64,000 nucleotides of DNA from Stramonita haemastoma (taxonomy: Eukaryota; Mollusca; Gastropoda; Neogastropoda; Muricidae): the NCBI GenBank assembly GCA_030674155.1, contig CM060335.1, positions 46,040,502 through 46,104,501 on the forward strand, written 5' to 3'. This document shows positions 11,525 to 20,622 of the stretch, piece after piece (the stretch's first letter is position 1; the number at the start of each line of letters is the position of its first letter). Both the position numbers and the translations under genes were made by a program. A model generated the notes under the pieces. The model was not told where the DNA came from. It saw nothing but the letters and a program-made list of their open reading frames with translations, and ran no database searches.

Positions 11525-11949
11525 TGTGGCGCTCCACCACGAAATGAGTCCCTTAACACATTACCCAATTTTGCGCTAGGAGCCTTTAAAGGCAGGTGGG
11601 GGTCAAGTTGTCAACTTTGAGATTTTGATTGATTATTAAACTATATCTGTTTATTTACCTTATAATGAAATATCAAGGCATAATTTTTATTTCTTTTGCT
11701 TTTAAATGTGTTTTGAAAATACCAAAGCACTCATTCTGACATCCTGTTACTAAAATAAACTTGCCCGTTTCTCATTTTGTCCCATCCTGCAGTCTATCAT
11801 TTCAATTTGTAATAATGTTGCACAGAATTGTCCGATTTTCAATCTGTTTTTTTGTATTTGATAGCCACTTTTTTGCACATTAATAACATGTCAATAACTT
11901 AAAATTGACCTCATGTGCACTCTGTCTCATTATGTGGTGGAGCGTCACA
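11525..11949. mobile_element. Non-autonomous TIR element (MITE-like), 425 bp
   Basis: The left end TGTGGCGCTCCACCAC and right end, complement TGTGACGCTCCACCAC, form an inverted repeat of about 27 bp with a few mismatches (including AAATGAG/TAATGAG inside). TA lies immediately outside both ends (11523-11524 and 11950-11951). It interrupts the RNase H LINE. No transposase is encoded. TA target duplication suggests mobilisation by a Tc1/mariner-type enzyme. Confidence 0.7.
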
Positions 11950-12008
11950 TATCTAAAACATATAGTTGAGAATTTTCCCAGTTACAGCATGAGAAAGCTC
12001 AGATAAAT

Positions 12009-12046
12009 TATCTTCTTTATCGATTAAAGCACTTCTTTATCGATTA
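12009..12046 (+). repeat. 19-bp tandem duplication
   Basis: 'cttctttatcgattaaagc' appears twice in a row with 'a' between copies, inside the end of the LINE remnant. Confidence 0.85.
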
Positions 12047-12341
12047 AAGCTAAATGCATTAAAAACAAAATTTGTAACAGGTGTTACAGGCTGCTGAAAA
12101 ACTCAAGTCAGCTTAATGGTGAATCGACAGGTAAAGAGCCAAGGAACGTTGCTGTAGATTTCATTTATTTGGAAAAAAAAATTAAAATAAAAGAAAATGA
12201 GTCGACTAAGTAATATCACTACCACTAATTTATGTGGAATTTGTACAGTGCTGAATCTTGTAAAGCGAACAGATCAAAGCGCTTGCATTCATGATATTGA
12301 CATGTGCAACTGTTCACAAACTTTAACAGATTTTAGATTTA

Positions 12342-12353
12342 CACACACACACA

Positions 12354-12420
<67 letters not shown>
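12342..12420. repeat. (CA)n microsatellite
   Basis: Nearly perfect CA run of about 80 bp. Confidence 0.97.
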
Positions 12421-12422
<2 letters not shown>

Positions 12423-12424
12423 TA

Positions 12425-12660
12425 TGATAGCCACATTCCGATGTCAGGGATGGTGTCAAAATGTGACACCTGTGTTTTTTAAAAGTTTTGTCATCCACTC
12501 CTTCCCACATGATAGGGCCTACTCTTCTAAAAGGTAGAACTGGTTTGTGATGTGTGCATAAGATGTTCTGTATGCATTCACACACAGGGCCTTAGCCTTT
12601 ATAGTCTAATCCAAAGGCCTTGAGCATGCAGTTTTATTTCCCATCAAACTGGACTCTAAA
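12425..12660 (-). mobile_element. SINE family S3, reverse, diverged
   Basis: 'agccacattccgatgtcagg' and 'gatggtgtcaaaatgtgaca' match the complement of the S3 3' part, then the core 'agatgttctgtatgcattca'. Confidence 0.65.
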
Positions 12661-13919
12661 CCAGCAGATAGAATTGCATGGGTGATTTTCCTTCTGTTTC
12701 AAATGGAAATCTGTATTGGTGATTTTCAGATTATAATTTTTTGTAGAGGAATATTTTAAATTGCAGGTTTTGCATCCTTTTGAAAATAAGCAGTGACAAT
12801 AGCGTCATGGAAAACCCTTGAAAGTTGAGGTTTGTCTTTCAGAACTATTCTCATGAAGGATGATGATAAACTAAAGATACATTATTGTGTGGAGAATAAA
12901 TGTTCAAATGCATGGGAGTGTGCAGATGAAGCAAACAAGGAATAACCGAGAAACAAATTCTTGAAGGGAGGTAAACATTAATGTGGCACATGTGAAGTCA
13001 TCGATTGATTTTTGTCTTTCAGAGTTCAAAATGACAAAGCATGGCAAAAACTGTGCAGTCAACCTGTGTAACAGACAAAAGCAGAGCTCAGAGGCTGTAT
13101 TAGTAATGTAGCCACCAAAAAAAAGTGTTGCTGTGTGTGTGTGTGATAAAACACATAGGCCTGCAAAGGGTGTGGGGTGTGGGGGGGGACGAGAGTTCAG
13201 AACTGAAGCCCACTACCAAGAGCAGATTTCACACTTTCACTTTGAATTTAAGTTGCTATGCATCAGATACAAAGTAACAAAATTAGACGCAAAATTGGTG
13301 CCTAACGCTGGAACCTAAATTAAATGTACGTGCCAATTTTGAAACGATTATGATCAAGGTAGTGAACATTGTACCTTTGGTTTCCACATTCCAGTGCAGC
13401 ATTCTTTTGTGGACTGATATTGATCGGTAGAGGTAGTTATGAACTTCGCTTTTTTTTTTAACTGGATAATTATACATTTTTTATTTACTCAAACATACAA
13501 ACCAATTTCAGTATGAACGTACCACATGGCATGATCATAGCAGTTTGACAGTAACTCAGATGTTTTGCCTAAAAATATTTAAGTGAAAGGATCTCTCGTA
13601 TCTCCCAGGCATCACGTTTATAGCGTCATCCAAAACATCAAACTGGGAAGAAAGAGCAAGGCTGGGAATATAACGCAGAATCTCAAGCTTTAAGCAGGCA
13701 AACATCTTGACATCCTGCCACTTTCCTTCTTAGTGATGACTTATTCTGTGTGCAGTGTTTGGTAGTGAGTCAAAATCAAATTTTTTTTTCCAGATTGTTC
13801 ATTGAATAAGCATTTTTTTCACCAAGCCATCTATCTCAGAAAAAAAAAAAGAAAAATAAATATTTCACCAATTTTTTTTTTAACTAACATAATTCAACAG
13901 CCTCAAAATTAAGATATAA
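12661..13919. other. Unassigned sequence with two exon-like pieces
   Basis: Apart from the candidate exon at 12843 and a second acceptor-like site at 13022, I see only a diverged S3 tail near 13605-13740 ('gagcaaggctgggaatataa') and AT-rich sequence. Confidence 0.4.
12843..12945 (+). other. Candidate terminal exon (unidentified)
   Basis: The acceptor-like 'gtttgtctttcag' ends at 12842. The frame after one leading base is open for 33 codons: TILMKDDDKLKIHYCVENKC, then SNAWECADEANKE and TAA. A donor-like GTAAAC follows the stop near 12972. Composition is less simple than its surroundings. The protein is not recognised; two cysteines lie five residues apart. Confidence 0.25.
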
Positions 13920-14340
13920 GTGAGTGACTGATGTGTCACTTGTGGTGTGTGCAGTGTGACTGATGTGTCACTTGTGGTGTGTGCAGTGTGACTGATGTGT
14001 CAATTCTGGTGTGTGTGCAGTGTGACTGATGTGTCAATTCTGGTGTGTGCAGTGTAACTGGTGTGTCACTTGTGGTGTGTGCAGTGTGACTGATGTGTCA
14101 CTTGTGGTGTGTGCAGTGTGACTGATGTGTCACTTCTGGTGTGTGCAGTGTAACTGATGTGTCACTTCTGGTGTGTGCAGTGTAACTGGTGTGTCACTTC
14201 TGGTGTGTGCAGTGTGACTGATGTGTCACTTGTGCTGTGTGCAGTGTGACTGATGTGTCACTTGTGCTGTGTGCAGTGTGACTGATGTGTCACTTGTGCT
14301 GTGTGCAGTGTGACTGATGTGTCACTTGTGCTGTGTGCAG
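13920..14340 (+). repeat. Minisatellite, 31-33 bp unit
   Basis: About 13 copies of 'gtgtgactgatgtgtcactt' + 'gtggtgtgtgca', with a few ordered variants (gtggtg, ctggtg, gtgctg). The variant blocks are clustered, showing local homogenisation. Confidence 0.95.
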
Positions 14341-14471
14341 ATGGTGTCTGTCTGTCCAGGCATGAGGGAAGGAAGAGGGGGCCACAGCAGCAGGGGCAGA
14401 TAACTGCACACAACTAACTCCCTTCAGAAAAACGGTGGGGAGGGAGGGCTGGCTCAGAAGCCTTTCCTGGA

Positions 14472-14579
14472 GGACAGTGAACAATGGTGTCTGTTTTAGT
14501 TTAGAAATCAGCAGTGTTTTCCATGGACAGTGAACAATGGTGTCTGTTTTAGTTTAGAAATCAGCTGTGTTTTCCATGG
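14472..14579 (+). repeat. Two-copy direct repeat, 54 bp
   Basis: 'ggacagtgaacaatggtgtc' through 'gtgttttccat' occurs twice back to back, with one visible difference. Confidence 0.9.
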
Positions 14580-14926
14580 CTTCAGTTTTAGCACTGGGAG
14601 GTGGAGGTGACAGTAGAGCACAGCCACTTTTGTCAAAAATTATTGCGCCAGAGAAAGGCAGGCGTTTTCTTTCTGAATCGTGTCGTATGAAGCGAAAATG
14701 TGTTGTGCTGTGCCTGACAGAGATAGGCAGGCGTTTTCTTTCGGAATCGTGTCGTATGAAGCGAAAATGTGTCGTGCTGTATCTGACAGAGAAAGGCAGG
14801 CGTTTTCTTTCTGAATTGTGTCGTATGAAGCGAAAATGTGTCGCGCTGTACCTGACAAGTCGGGGCCCAGCACATCCAACTTTGGCAAGGGAGAGAATTG
14901 AAATCTTGTTGATGTTAATGGGCTGA
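14567..14926 (+). CDS. ORF containing three 23-residue repeats, doubtful gene
   Basis: A 119-codon ORF spans three tandem 69-bp units (14652-14858). Each unit encodes a 23-residue repeat with GRRFLSESCRMKRKCVVL-like sequence. Because 69 is a multiple of three, the repeats stay open in several frames on both strands. Long ORFs here are therefore expected without coding function. There is no ATG context, splice or homology evidence, and I do not recognise the product. Differences between units are few: T/C in the cgtgt block and tgcctg/tatctg/tacctg. Confidence 0.15.
   Translation: MFSMASVLALGGGGDSRAQPLLSKIIAPEKGRRFLSESCRMKRKCVVLCLTEIGRRFLSESCRMKRKCVVLYLTEKGRRFLSELCRMKRKCVALYLTSRGPAHPTLARERIEILLMLMG
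14652..14858 (+). repeat. Tandem repeat, 3 x 69 bp
   Basis: Units start at 14652, 14721 and 14790 with 'aggcaggcgttttctttc' and end 'ctgtgcctgaca'-like. Exact period 69. Confidence 0.95.
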
Positions 14927-15234
14927 AGTTAAAAGTTGTTTGGAATTCTGCTGTAGCACCATACCAGTGGTCAAACTGAAGCTGTGGACAGTGTTACTTT
15001 GTTTCATCATCATTCCCCCTTCCCCCCAAATATAAAACATTCCAGTACTGATCCATAACATCATCATTCCCTCCTCCCCCTCCTGCTTGCATCCCTGTGA
15101 AGGGGACTTGCCAGCACACATGGTGTTGCCTGTTTGTGAGGTGTGTGAGTGAGTGTTCAGGAGTGTGTTATACATTTGGTGTGACAGTGAGTGTGCAGGA
15201 GTGTGTTGTACACTTAAAAACTTTTTATTCCTAT
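14927..15234. other. Unassigned sequence
   Basis: C-rich and GT-rich, with a short repeated 'gagtgtgcaggagtgtgtt' motif near 15155-15210. No gene. Confidence 0.45.
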
Positions 15235-15330
15235 GCTGGAGCTCTGAGGTTCACCAACAGTGAGATTATTACAACTGTGACCATTTTTGTGTCCATTGTG
15301 AAAGCGGACTAATTCTAACTTGGGACATGT
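15235..15330 (-). mobile_element. SINE family S4, fragment
   Basis: 'ggagctctgaggttcaccaa' and 'cagtgagatta' match the start of the S4 copies at 4540 and 8670. Only the 3' portion (in element sense) is present. Confidence 0.6.
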
Positions 15331-15339
15331 GTTATAAAT

Positions 15340-17695
15340 GGGTCATCAAAATGGGACATTGCTGAAATACATCCATGACACTACACAACACTGCTAAAAT
15401 AGATTCTTGACACCACACTACACTGCTAAAATAAACATGTAAAACTACAGTGCACCTACATTGCTAAACTAAATCCTTAAAACTGCACTTAACTGGACAA
15501 AAACTTAATCCATACTCTTTCTTACACTGATAAAGAAAATCCATACTACAATCGCACTGGTAAAAAGATTTTTTTTTAAAACTATATTAAACCTACACTG
15601 GTATAATAGACCCTCAAAACTGCACCCACAAATAAAATAAAACTTGGTGGCATACACTGCTAAAAGAAACACATAAAACAATACACACTTATAAACTTCT
15701 AAAACTGTACTTTGCGAAAATAAGCCCACAACACTACACTACACTTGTACTCAAAATAAAAGAATTTGATTTGAACTGCAAAAACTAAAGCCCAAAACTT
15801 TGCTGTAAAAAATCTGTATACTACACTTTCTTGCACAGCCCAAATCCATGAGACTACACTAAACTTGTACTATTAAAACTATACTTTGCTACAATAAGCC
15901 CACAGCACTACTCTACACTTGTACTGGAAGTAAAAGAATTTGATTTGTTTGGATTTGCACTGCTGAAACTGAAGCAAAAATATCTATAAGCTACACTCTT
16001 CTCTTGTACAGCCCAAATCCATAAAACTACACTGAACTTGTATAGGAAAAATCCATAAAACAAGATGCACTGCTAAAATCCATAAATCTACACTTGATTC
16101 TACTAAAAAGTAAACCTATAATGGCTCTTATAACAAAAAATTTTGGGGGGTGTTCTGCTGCTTAACCTTGAGGTTAAGGGTAAGTGTATACCTTTTTTAA
16201 TGCCACCCCCCCTTCCCACTCTCCTGTCCAATTTAGATGGCTGTATTCCGACTTTAAGGGATGGTGTTTAAACATTACACCTGTGTACATGCATTAGGAT
16301 TTTGTCGTCCATGCCTACCCCCACCAAATGGGTTTTTAGAATGTTTGTGCAAGATTGTGTGCATTTGCACACAGGGCCTTGGTGGAAAGACCTCGACATT
16401 CAGTTTGATTTTTCTCATTATACTGGGAATCAAAAAGCAAGGCTAGGACTCTAACCCAGAGCCTGGCAGATGACTTGTTGGGCAGAGGATGTCTTGACTG
16501 ATCTGCCATCTTCCTCCTGACACTGCTGAAATAAAAGGAGATGGTTTACATTGCTGAAGTATAACCACATGCACTGCAGAAATTCATCACCTATAAAACC
16601 GCTAAATTTATACTGCTAAAAATAAACCAATAAAACTGCACAAACTACATCTTTGCTGCTACAAAATGAACCTATAAAACTGCACTATATCTACACTTAA
16701 AGAAACAAAAAAGCACTACATCTACACTGGTGTAAAATAAAACTTTTAAAACTGCACAGCTAAATGGATAGTTGCATTACGCCTACACTGCTATAAAAAA
16801 ATTAAAAAAACCTTCAAACTTGCTATATAGATAAACCTTCAAATTCATAATAACTGCTAAAAGTGTACCTTTAAAACTACAATAATTATTGCCATTGAGA
16901 GAACTATAAAACTGCACAACATCTACAGGGCTAAAAGTAAAGCTAGTGCACTACTTGCAGACAATACACTGTTCAAAGTAAAAACCTACATGCACACTTC
17001 TAAAACTTAAAACCTATAATCTACTACATGTACAGACCCAAAAGTAAAAAACAGCAAACTGCAATGGGATAAACTGGGCAGTTTTACTTGTAAAATTGTG
17101 TTACACCTACTGTTGAAAAAACAACACTGAACTGCATCTACACAAAAAGTAAGAACCTATAAAACTGTACTACAGCCCACTAAAGTTAGAAACTTGTAAA
17201 GCTGCACTGCAGTATACTAAAAAAAAATTTTTAAACCGACCAAAAAAAGAGAAAAAAACATAGACTTTAAGTAAAAACCTATAAAACTGCACTACACATA
17301 AACTTTTAGAATCTATGAAACCACTAAACCTACACCACTAAAAGTAAAAACAAATAAAACTGCACTACACCTGTACCACTTGAGTAAAAAGCTGTCCAAC
17401 TGCACTACACCTACATTGCTAAAAGTTAGAACAGCACTACACCTATACTAATAGTAAACACCTATGAAACTGCACAATGCCTACACTAAAAATAAATATA
17501 AAACTACCTACACTGCTGAAAGTAAAAACTTATAAAACTGCGCTACACCTATATTAAAAGTAGAAACCTATGAAACAGCACTACACCTACACTACTAAAA
17601 GTAAAAGCTTAAATGTACACCTACGTTAAAAGTAAAAACCTATAAAAACTGCACTACACCTAAACTACTAAAATGCAAAGCTATAAACCTGCTCA
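15340..17695 (+). repeat. Degenerate satellite, about 35-45 bp unit
   Basis: Dozens of diverged units resembling 'cctataaaactgcactacac' + 'ctacactgctaaaagtaaa'. Units differ in length and sequence, so this is an old array. It continues at 20318-20622, 22456-22940, 23086-23700 and 25080-25180, interrupted by inserted elements. No coding sequence seen. Confidence 0.85.
16225..16520 (-). mobile_element. SINE family S3, reverse
   Basis: Inserted in the satellite. 'gatggtgtttaaacattaca' is the complement of the S3 3' part; the core is near 16350-16380; 'aggactctaacccagagcct' is a degraded tRNA-like end. Confidence 0.65.
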
Positions 17696-17706
17696 CTCTC
17701 ACTCAC

Positions 17707-19206
17707 TCACTCAGTCCCATGTCCCAAAGGACGTAGGGGGGACATGAGAGAAGACGCAACGGAGATCTTTTTCCATGCTTCACGATCCTGTGTGGCTTGT
17801 AGAAGGCGTTGCAGGGGTTGGGCAGTCCAGTCTTTGATGTTGTCAACCCACGATTTCTTTTGGCGGCCTCTTCTTCTCTTGCCCTCGACTGTTCCTTGCA
17901 AGATGGTTTTTGCTAGGGTGTTGTGTCTTGTGGTGTGACCAAACCACATCAGCTTTCTCCTCTTTATGGTGGAGAGCAAAGGCTCTTGGGGGCCCACACG
18001 CTTTTTGATTTCTTCTTTCACATAGTTATTGGTCTTGTGTTCTTTGTATGATATTTTGAGGAGTCTTCTGTGGCACTTGTTCTCGAATGCTTGGATTCTT
18101 CTCTCTAACTCTGCTGTCAGAGTCCATGATTCACAGCCATATAGGAGGATAGATATCACGAGGGATTTGTAGAGGTGGTATTTGGTGCAGAAGCTGATGA
18201 TGTTGCTTCTGATGATCCTCTGGAGTCTGACTAGAGCAGATGTTGCTGTTGCAATGCAAGCTTTCACCTCATTGTTTGATGTGCCATCTTTTGTTAGGAT
18301 GGAGCCTAAGTATTTGAATTGGCTCACCTCTTCCAATATTTCTCCATTCATCTTTATTTCCGTGCTGTCATTACTCGCGCTGTTGACCATGATCTTCGAT
18401 TTCTCTGTACTGACCTCCATGCCGTATGCGCTCGCTCGATCTGTTAAATTGTCTGTGAGGAATTGCAGTTCTTGTTTGCTGCTGCCCATGAGGTCAATGT
18501 CATCTGCAAATCTGAGATTGCTAAGGGCTCTTCCACCAATGGAGATGGAAGTGTGATGGTTTTGCAGTGTCTCTGTCATGATGTTTTCGAGGAAGAGGTT
18601 GAAGAGTACAGGTGAGAGAAGGCAGCCCTGGCGGACTCCAACCGTGGTCTTGAAGAACTCGCCCACGTGATTGTTCATGAAAACTGCACTTCTTGCATTC
18701 TCGTACAGAGCCTTGATGACTTCAATTAGGCAGTTGTCAATGTTGAAGTGCCTGAGTACTTGCCAGAGGCCGTCATGCCATACCCTGTCAAAGGCCTTTT
18801 TGAAGTCTATAAAATTGTGGTACAAGTCTTTTTGGTGTTGGAGATGCTTCTCTATCAGAATTCTCAGGTTGAAAATTTGTTCCATTGTGCTGCGTTTTGG
18901 TCTAAAGCCCGCTTGTTCTTCTGCCAGGAGTTTTTCTGCTTGGTTTTTCAATCTGTTGAGGACTACCTGCAGCATGATCTTGCTAGGATGGCTTATGAGA
19001 CTGATGGTTCTGTAGTTCTGACATTGCTTGAGGTTTCCTTTCTTTGGCAGGGGTATTACAAGAGACTGTGTCCATTCTTTTGGCCATTCTTTGGTGTCGT
19101 GGATCTTCTGACAAAGTTCTGTGAATCGCCTTGCTGTTTCATTCCCTCCATTTTTTATGAGTTCAGCTGGGATGTTATCGATTCCAGGGGACTTCCCCTT
19201 CTTCAA
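17707..19206 (-). CDS. Reverse transcriptase part of RTE LINE A1
   Basis: 499 codons open. RT blocks in order: IPLPKKGNLKQCQNYRTISL near residue 52, QAGFRPKRSTMEQIFN near 99, catalytic NFIDFKKAFDRVW near 131-143, VGVRQGCLLSPVLFN near 188, catalytic FADD near 232, and FKYLGSILTKDG. The C-terminal region after the RT has YGCESWTL, the K-R-rich RRKLMWFGH and GKRRRGRQKKSW, typical of RTE elements. It would copy the element RNA at the nicked target. The frame starts at a non-ATG codon because a 1-base insertion near 19241-19247 creates a stop upstream. In the intact element it is continuous with the endonuclease. Confidence 0.85.
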   Translation of the reverse strand: MKKGKSPGIDNIPAELIKNGGNETARRFTELCQKIHDTKEWPKEWTQSLVIPLPKKGNLKQCQNYRTISLISHPSKIMLQVVLNRLKNQAEKLLAEEQAGFRPKRSTMEQIFNLRILIEKHLQHQKDLYHNFIDFKKAFDRVWHDGLWQVLRHFNIDNCLIEVIKALYENARSAVFMNNHVGEFFKTTVGVRQGCLLSPVLFNLFLENIMTETLQNHHTSISIGGRALSNLRFADDIDLMGSSKQELQFLTDNLTDRASAYGMEVSTEKSKIMVNSASNDSTEIKMNGEILEEVSQFKYLGSILTKDGTSNNEVKACIATATSALVRLQRIIRSNIISFCTKYHLYKSLVISILLYGCESWTLTAELERRIQAFENKCHRRLLKISYKEHKTNNYVKEEIKKRVGPQEPLLSTIKRRKLMWFGHTTRHNTLAKTILQGTVEGKRRRGRQKKSWVDNIKDWTAQPLQRLLQATQDREAWKKISVASSLMSPLRPLGHGTE

Positions 19207-19236
19207 TTGTTTAATAGCTGTGTCTACTTCACACCT

Positions 19237-20313
19237 TTATCTTTGGTGGGTCTTTATCTTGGTGTTCAGGGGTTTGTTGGAAACTATGTTGGTATCTGGG
19301 CGTAGTGGGTAGTTATACAATCCCTCACAGTATTCTGTCCAGCGTTGGAGGATGGCATTGTTTTCCGTTAAAAGATTTCCTTCTTTGTCTTCAATAACAG
19401 AGGCTTTAGGCTGTGTGGTTTTAGTTAGTGCTTTCAGAGTGTTGTAAGCTGTTTTGCTGTTTCCCTTGGCCATTCCATCTTCGATGTTGTTGCATTGTTC
19501 TTCTATCCACGCTTCTTTGGCTTCTCTCATCTTTTTCCTCACTTCTCTGTGGCTATCCATGTACTTGTTGTTGGCTTCTTGACTTGTGAACTTTTGCTTC
19601 TTAAGTTCTCTTCTTTTGTCGCAGAGGTCAAGAACCTCATTTGTCACCCAGGGTTGTTTCTTTGTTCTGCTTCTGCCTAATGTTTCTTCTGCTGCTGTCG
19701 TTAGCACTTCTTTGATATTGTTGGCTAGTGTGTTCACATCATTGTCAATGGCTGTGAGTGCGGCGAACTTTCCTCCAATGTTGGCTTGGAAGATCTCAAC
19801 CACTGTTGGGTCTTTGAGTTTTTCCAGGTCGAATCTTATGCGTGGGCTTTTTGGCTGTTGTTTTGCTTTCAGTTTCAGCCTGATGGTGGTAAGTACAAGG
19901 TCGTGGTCACTGCCAATGTCAGCTCCTGGGAATGTTCTTGTATTTGCCTTGTTTATGCTGGATTTGAATCTTTGGGGTGACAGAATGTAATCAATTTGAT
20001 TATGAATCAGACCATTTGGTGAGTGCCAGGTTGATGTTCTAGATGGCTTGTGAGGGTGGAGTGTGTTAGCCAGAGTTAGTTTGTGCTTCTTTGCGAATTC
20101 CAGCAGCCGCTGTCCTCTGTCATTTGTTTCTCCCAGTCCAAAGCGTCCTGTGGTTCCTGCCCAGGTGTCATAGGCATCAGGTCCCACCTTAGCATTCCAA
20201 TCGCCTTCCACAATAAGGATGGCTTTTTTGGGCGTTTTGGAGATGACGTTTTCAAGTTCTTCATAGAATTCTTCTATCTGGTCATCATCGTAGTCAGATG
20301 TTGGAGCATACAC
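19237..20313 (-). CDS. APE-type endonuclease part of RTE LINE A1
   Basis: Starts at YAPTSDYDDDQIEEFYEEL, in the middle of the AP-endonuclease-like domain. It retains VEGDWNAKVG, STWHSPNGLIHNQIDYIL and GSDHDLVLT (the SDH catalytic motif). The N-terminal strand with the catalytic Asn and Glu is absent through 5' truncation. A linker rich in charged residues follows, ending at KTHQR. Translation shifts out of frame because GGGG at 19269-19272 has five Gs in copy A2. The truncated domain could not nick DNA. Confidence 0.85.
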   Translation of the reverse strand: MYAPTSDYDDDQIEEFYEELENVISKTPKKAILIVEGDWNAKVGPDAYDTWAGTTGRFGLGETNDRGQRLLEFAKKHKLTLANTLHPHKPSRTSTWHSPNGLIHNQIDYILSPQRFKSSINKANTRTFPGADIGSDHDLVLTTIRLKLKAKQQPKSPRIRFDLEKLKDPTVVEIFQANIGGKFAALTAIDNDVNTLANNIKEVLTTAAEETLGRSRTKKQPWVTNEVLDLCDKRRELKKQKFTSQEANNKYMDSHREVRKKMREAKEAWIEEQCNNIEDGMAKGNSKTAYNTLKALTKTTQPKASVIEDKEGNLLTENNAILQRWTEYCEGLYNYPLRPDTNIVSNKPLNTKIKTHQR

Positions 20314-20317
20314 TTGG

Positions 20318-20622
20318 ATAAACCTGCACTACACTTAAATTAAAATAACCTATAAAACTGCACTACACCTAAGCTACTAAAATAAAATAAACCTGTACTT
20401 CACTAAACTACAACAACAACAAAATTTTAAACCCTGCACTTACCTAAACTACTAACATAATTTTTTTTTTTTTAAAACAAACAATGAAACTGCACAACAC
20501 ATTAGCTTCTAGAATAAAAACCTACAAAACTGTGCTACACCTGAACAAAAAACCCTTATAACTGCACTACACCTGAACTAAACTACAATATATGAATACA
20601 TATATGAATACATATATGAATA
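20318..20622 (+). repeat. Satellite segment, unit 1 of a duplication
   Basis: Together with 17575-17695 it is colinear with 22547-22930 (for example 'cattagcttctagaataaaa' in both). The duplication is interrupted here by LINE A1 on the left and the solo LTR on the right. Confidence 0.8.

Larger units (their letters stand above)
10100..12110 (+). mobile_element. Decayed RNase H-encoding LINE (I-like), interrupted
   Basis: The domain order on the plus strand is reverse transcriptase fingers (10200-10763), RNase H (10980-11345) and a C-terminal region resuming after the TIR element. Frames are broken by many stops and shifts. The palm segment with the catalytic YADD-type box is missing between about 10765 and 10980. 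After 11950 the sequence resembles 'LLYRLKLNALKTKFVTG', which parallels the C-terminal part of the minus-strand LINE piece at 25905-26530, so both may be one family. RT followed by RNase H in a non-LTR element suggests the I group. No endonuclease was found. Confidence 0.65.
17696..20317 (-). mobile_element. RTE-clade LINE, copy A1 (5'-truncated)
   Basis: Encodes endonuclease then reverse transcriptase on the minus strand. The 3' end is a (GAGT)n tail at 17696-17715. It is flanked by ATAAACCTGC on both sides (17685-17694 and 20318-20327), a 10-bp target-site duplication. Compared with copy A2 (54200-57515) it lacks about 700 bp at the 5' end; homology stops at 'cacttggat'. Over the 350 bases nearest the 3' end the two copies differ at only a handful of positions by eye. 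RTE assignment rests on the APE-RT architecture, small size and conserved C-terminal motifs such as YGCESWTL. Confidence 0.9.

Noticed and set aside
13920..14340. CRISPR-like regular array
   Set aside because: Units are contiguous minisatellite copies with no unique spacers; the genome is eukaryotic.
18182..19305. Plus-strand ORFs over the RTE copies (18182-18556, 18748-19305, 54679-55512, 29750-30379, 30583-31164)
   Set aside because: They are antisense shadows of the endonuclease/RT frames, with no motifs of their own.
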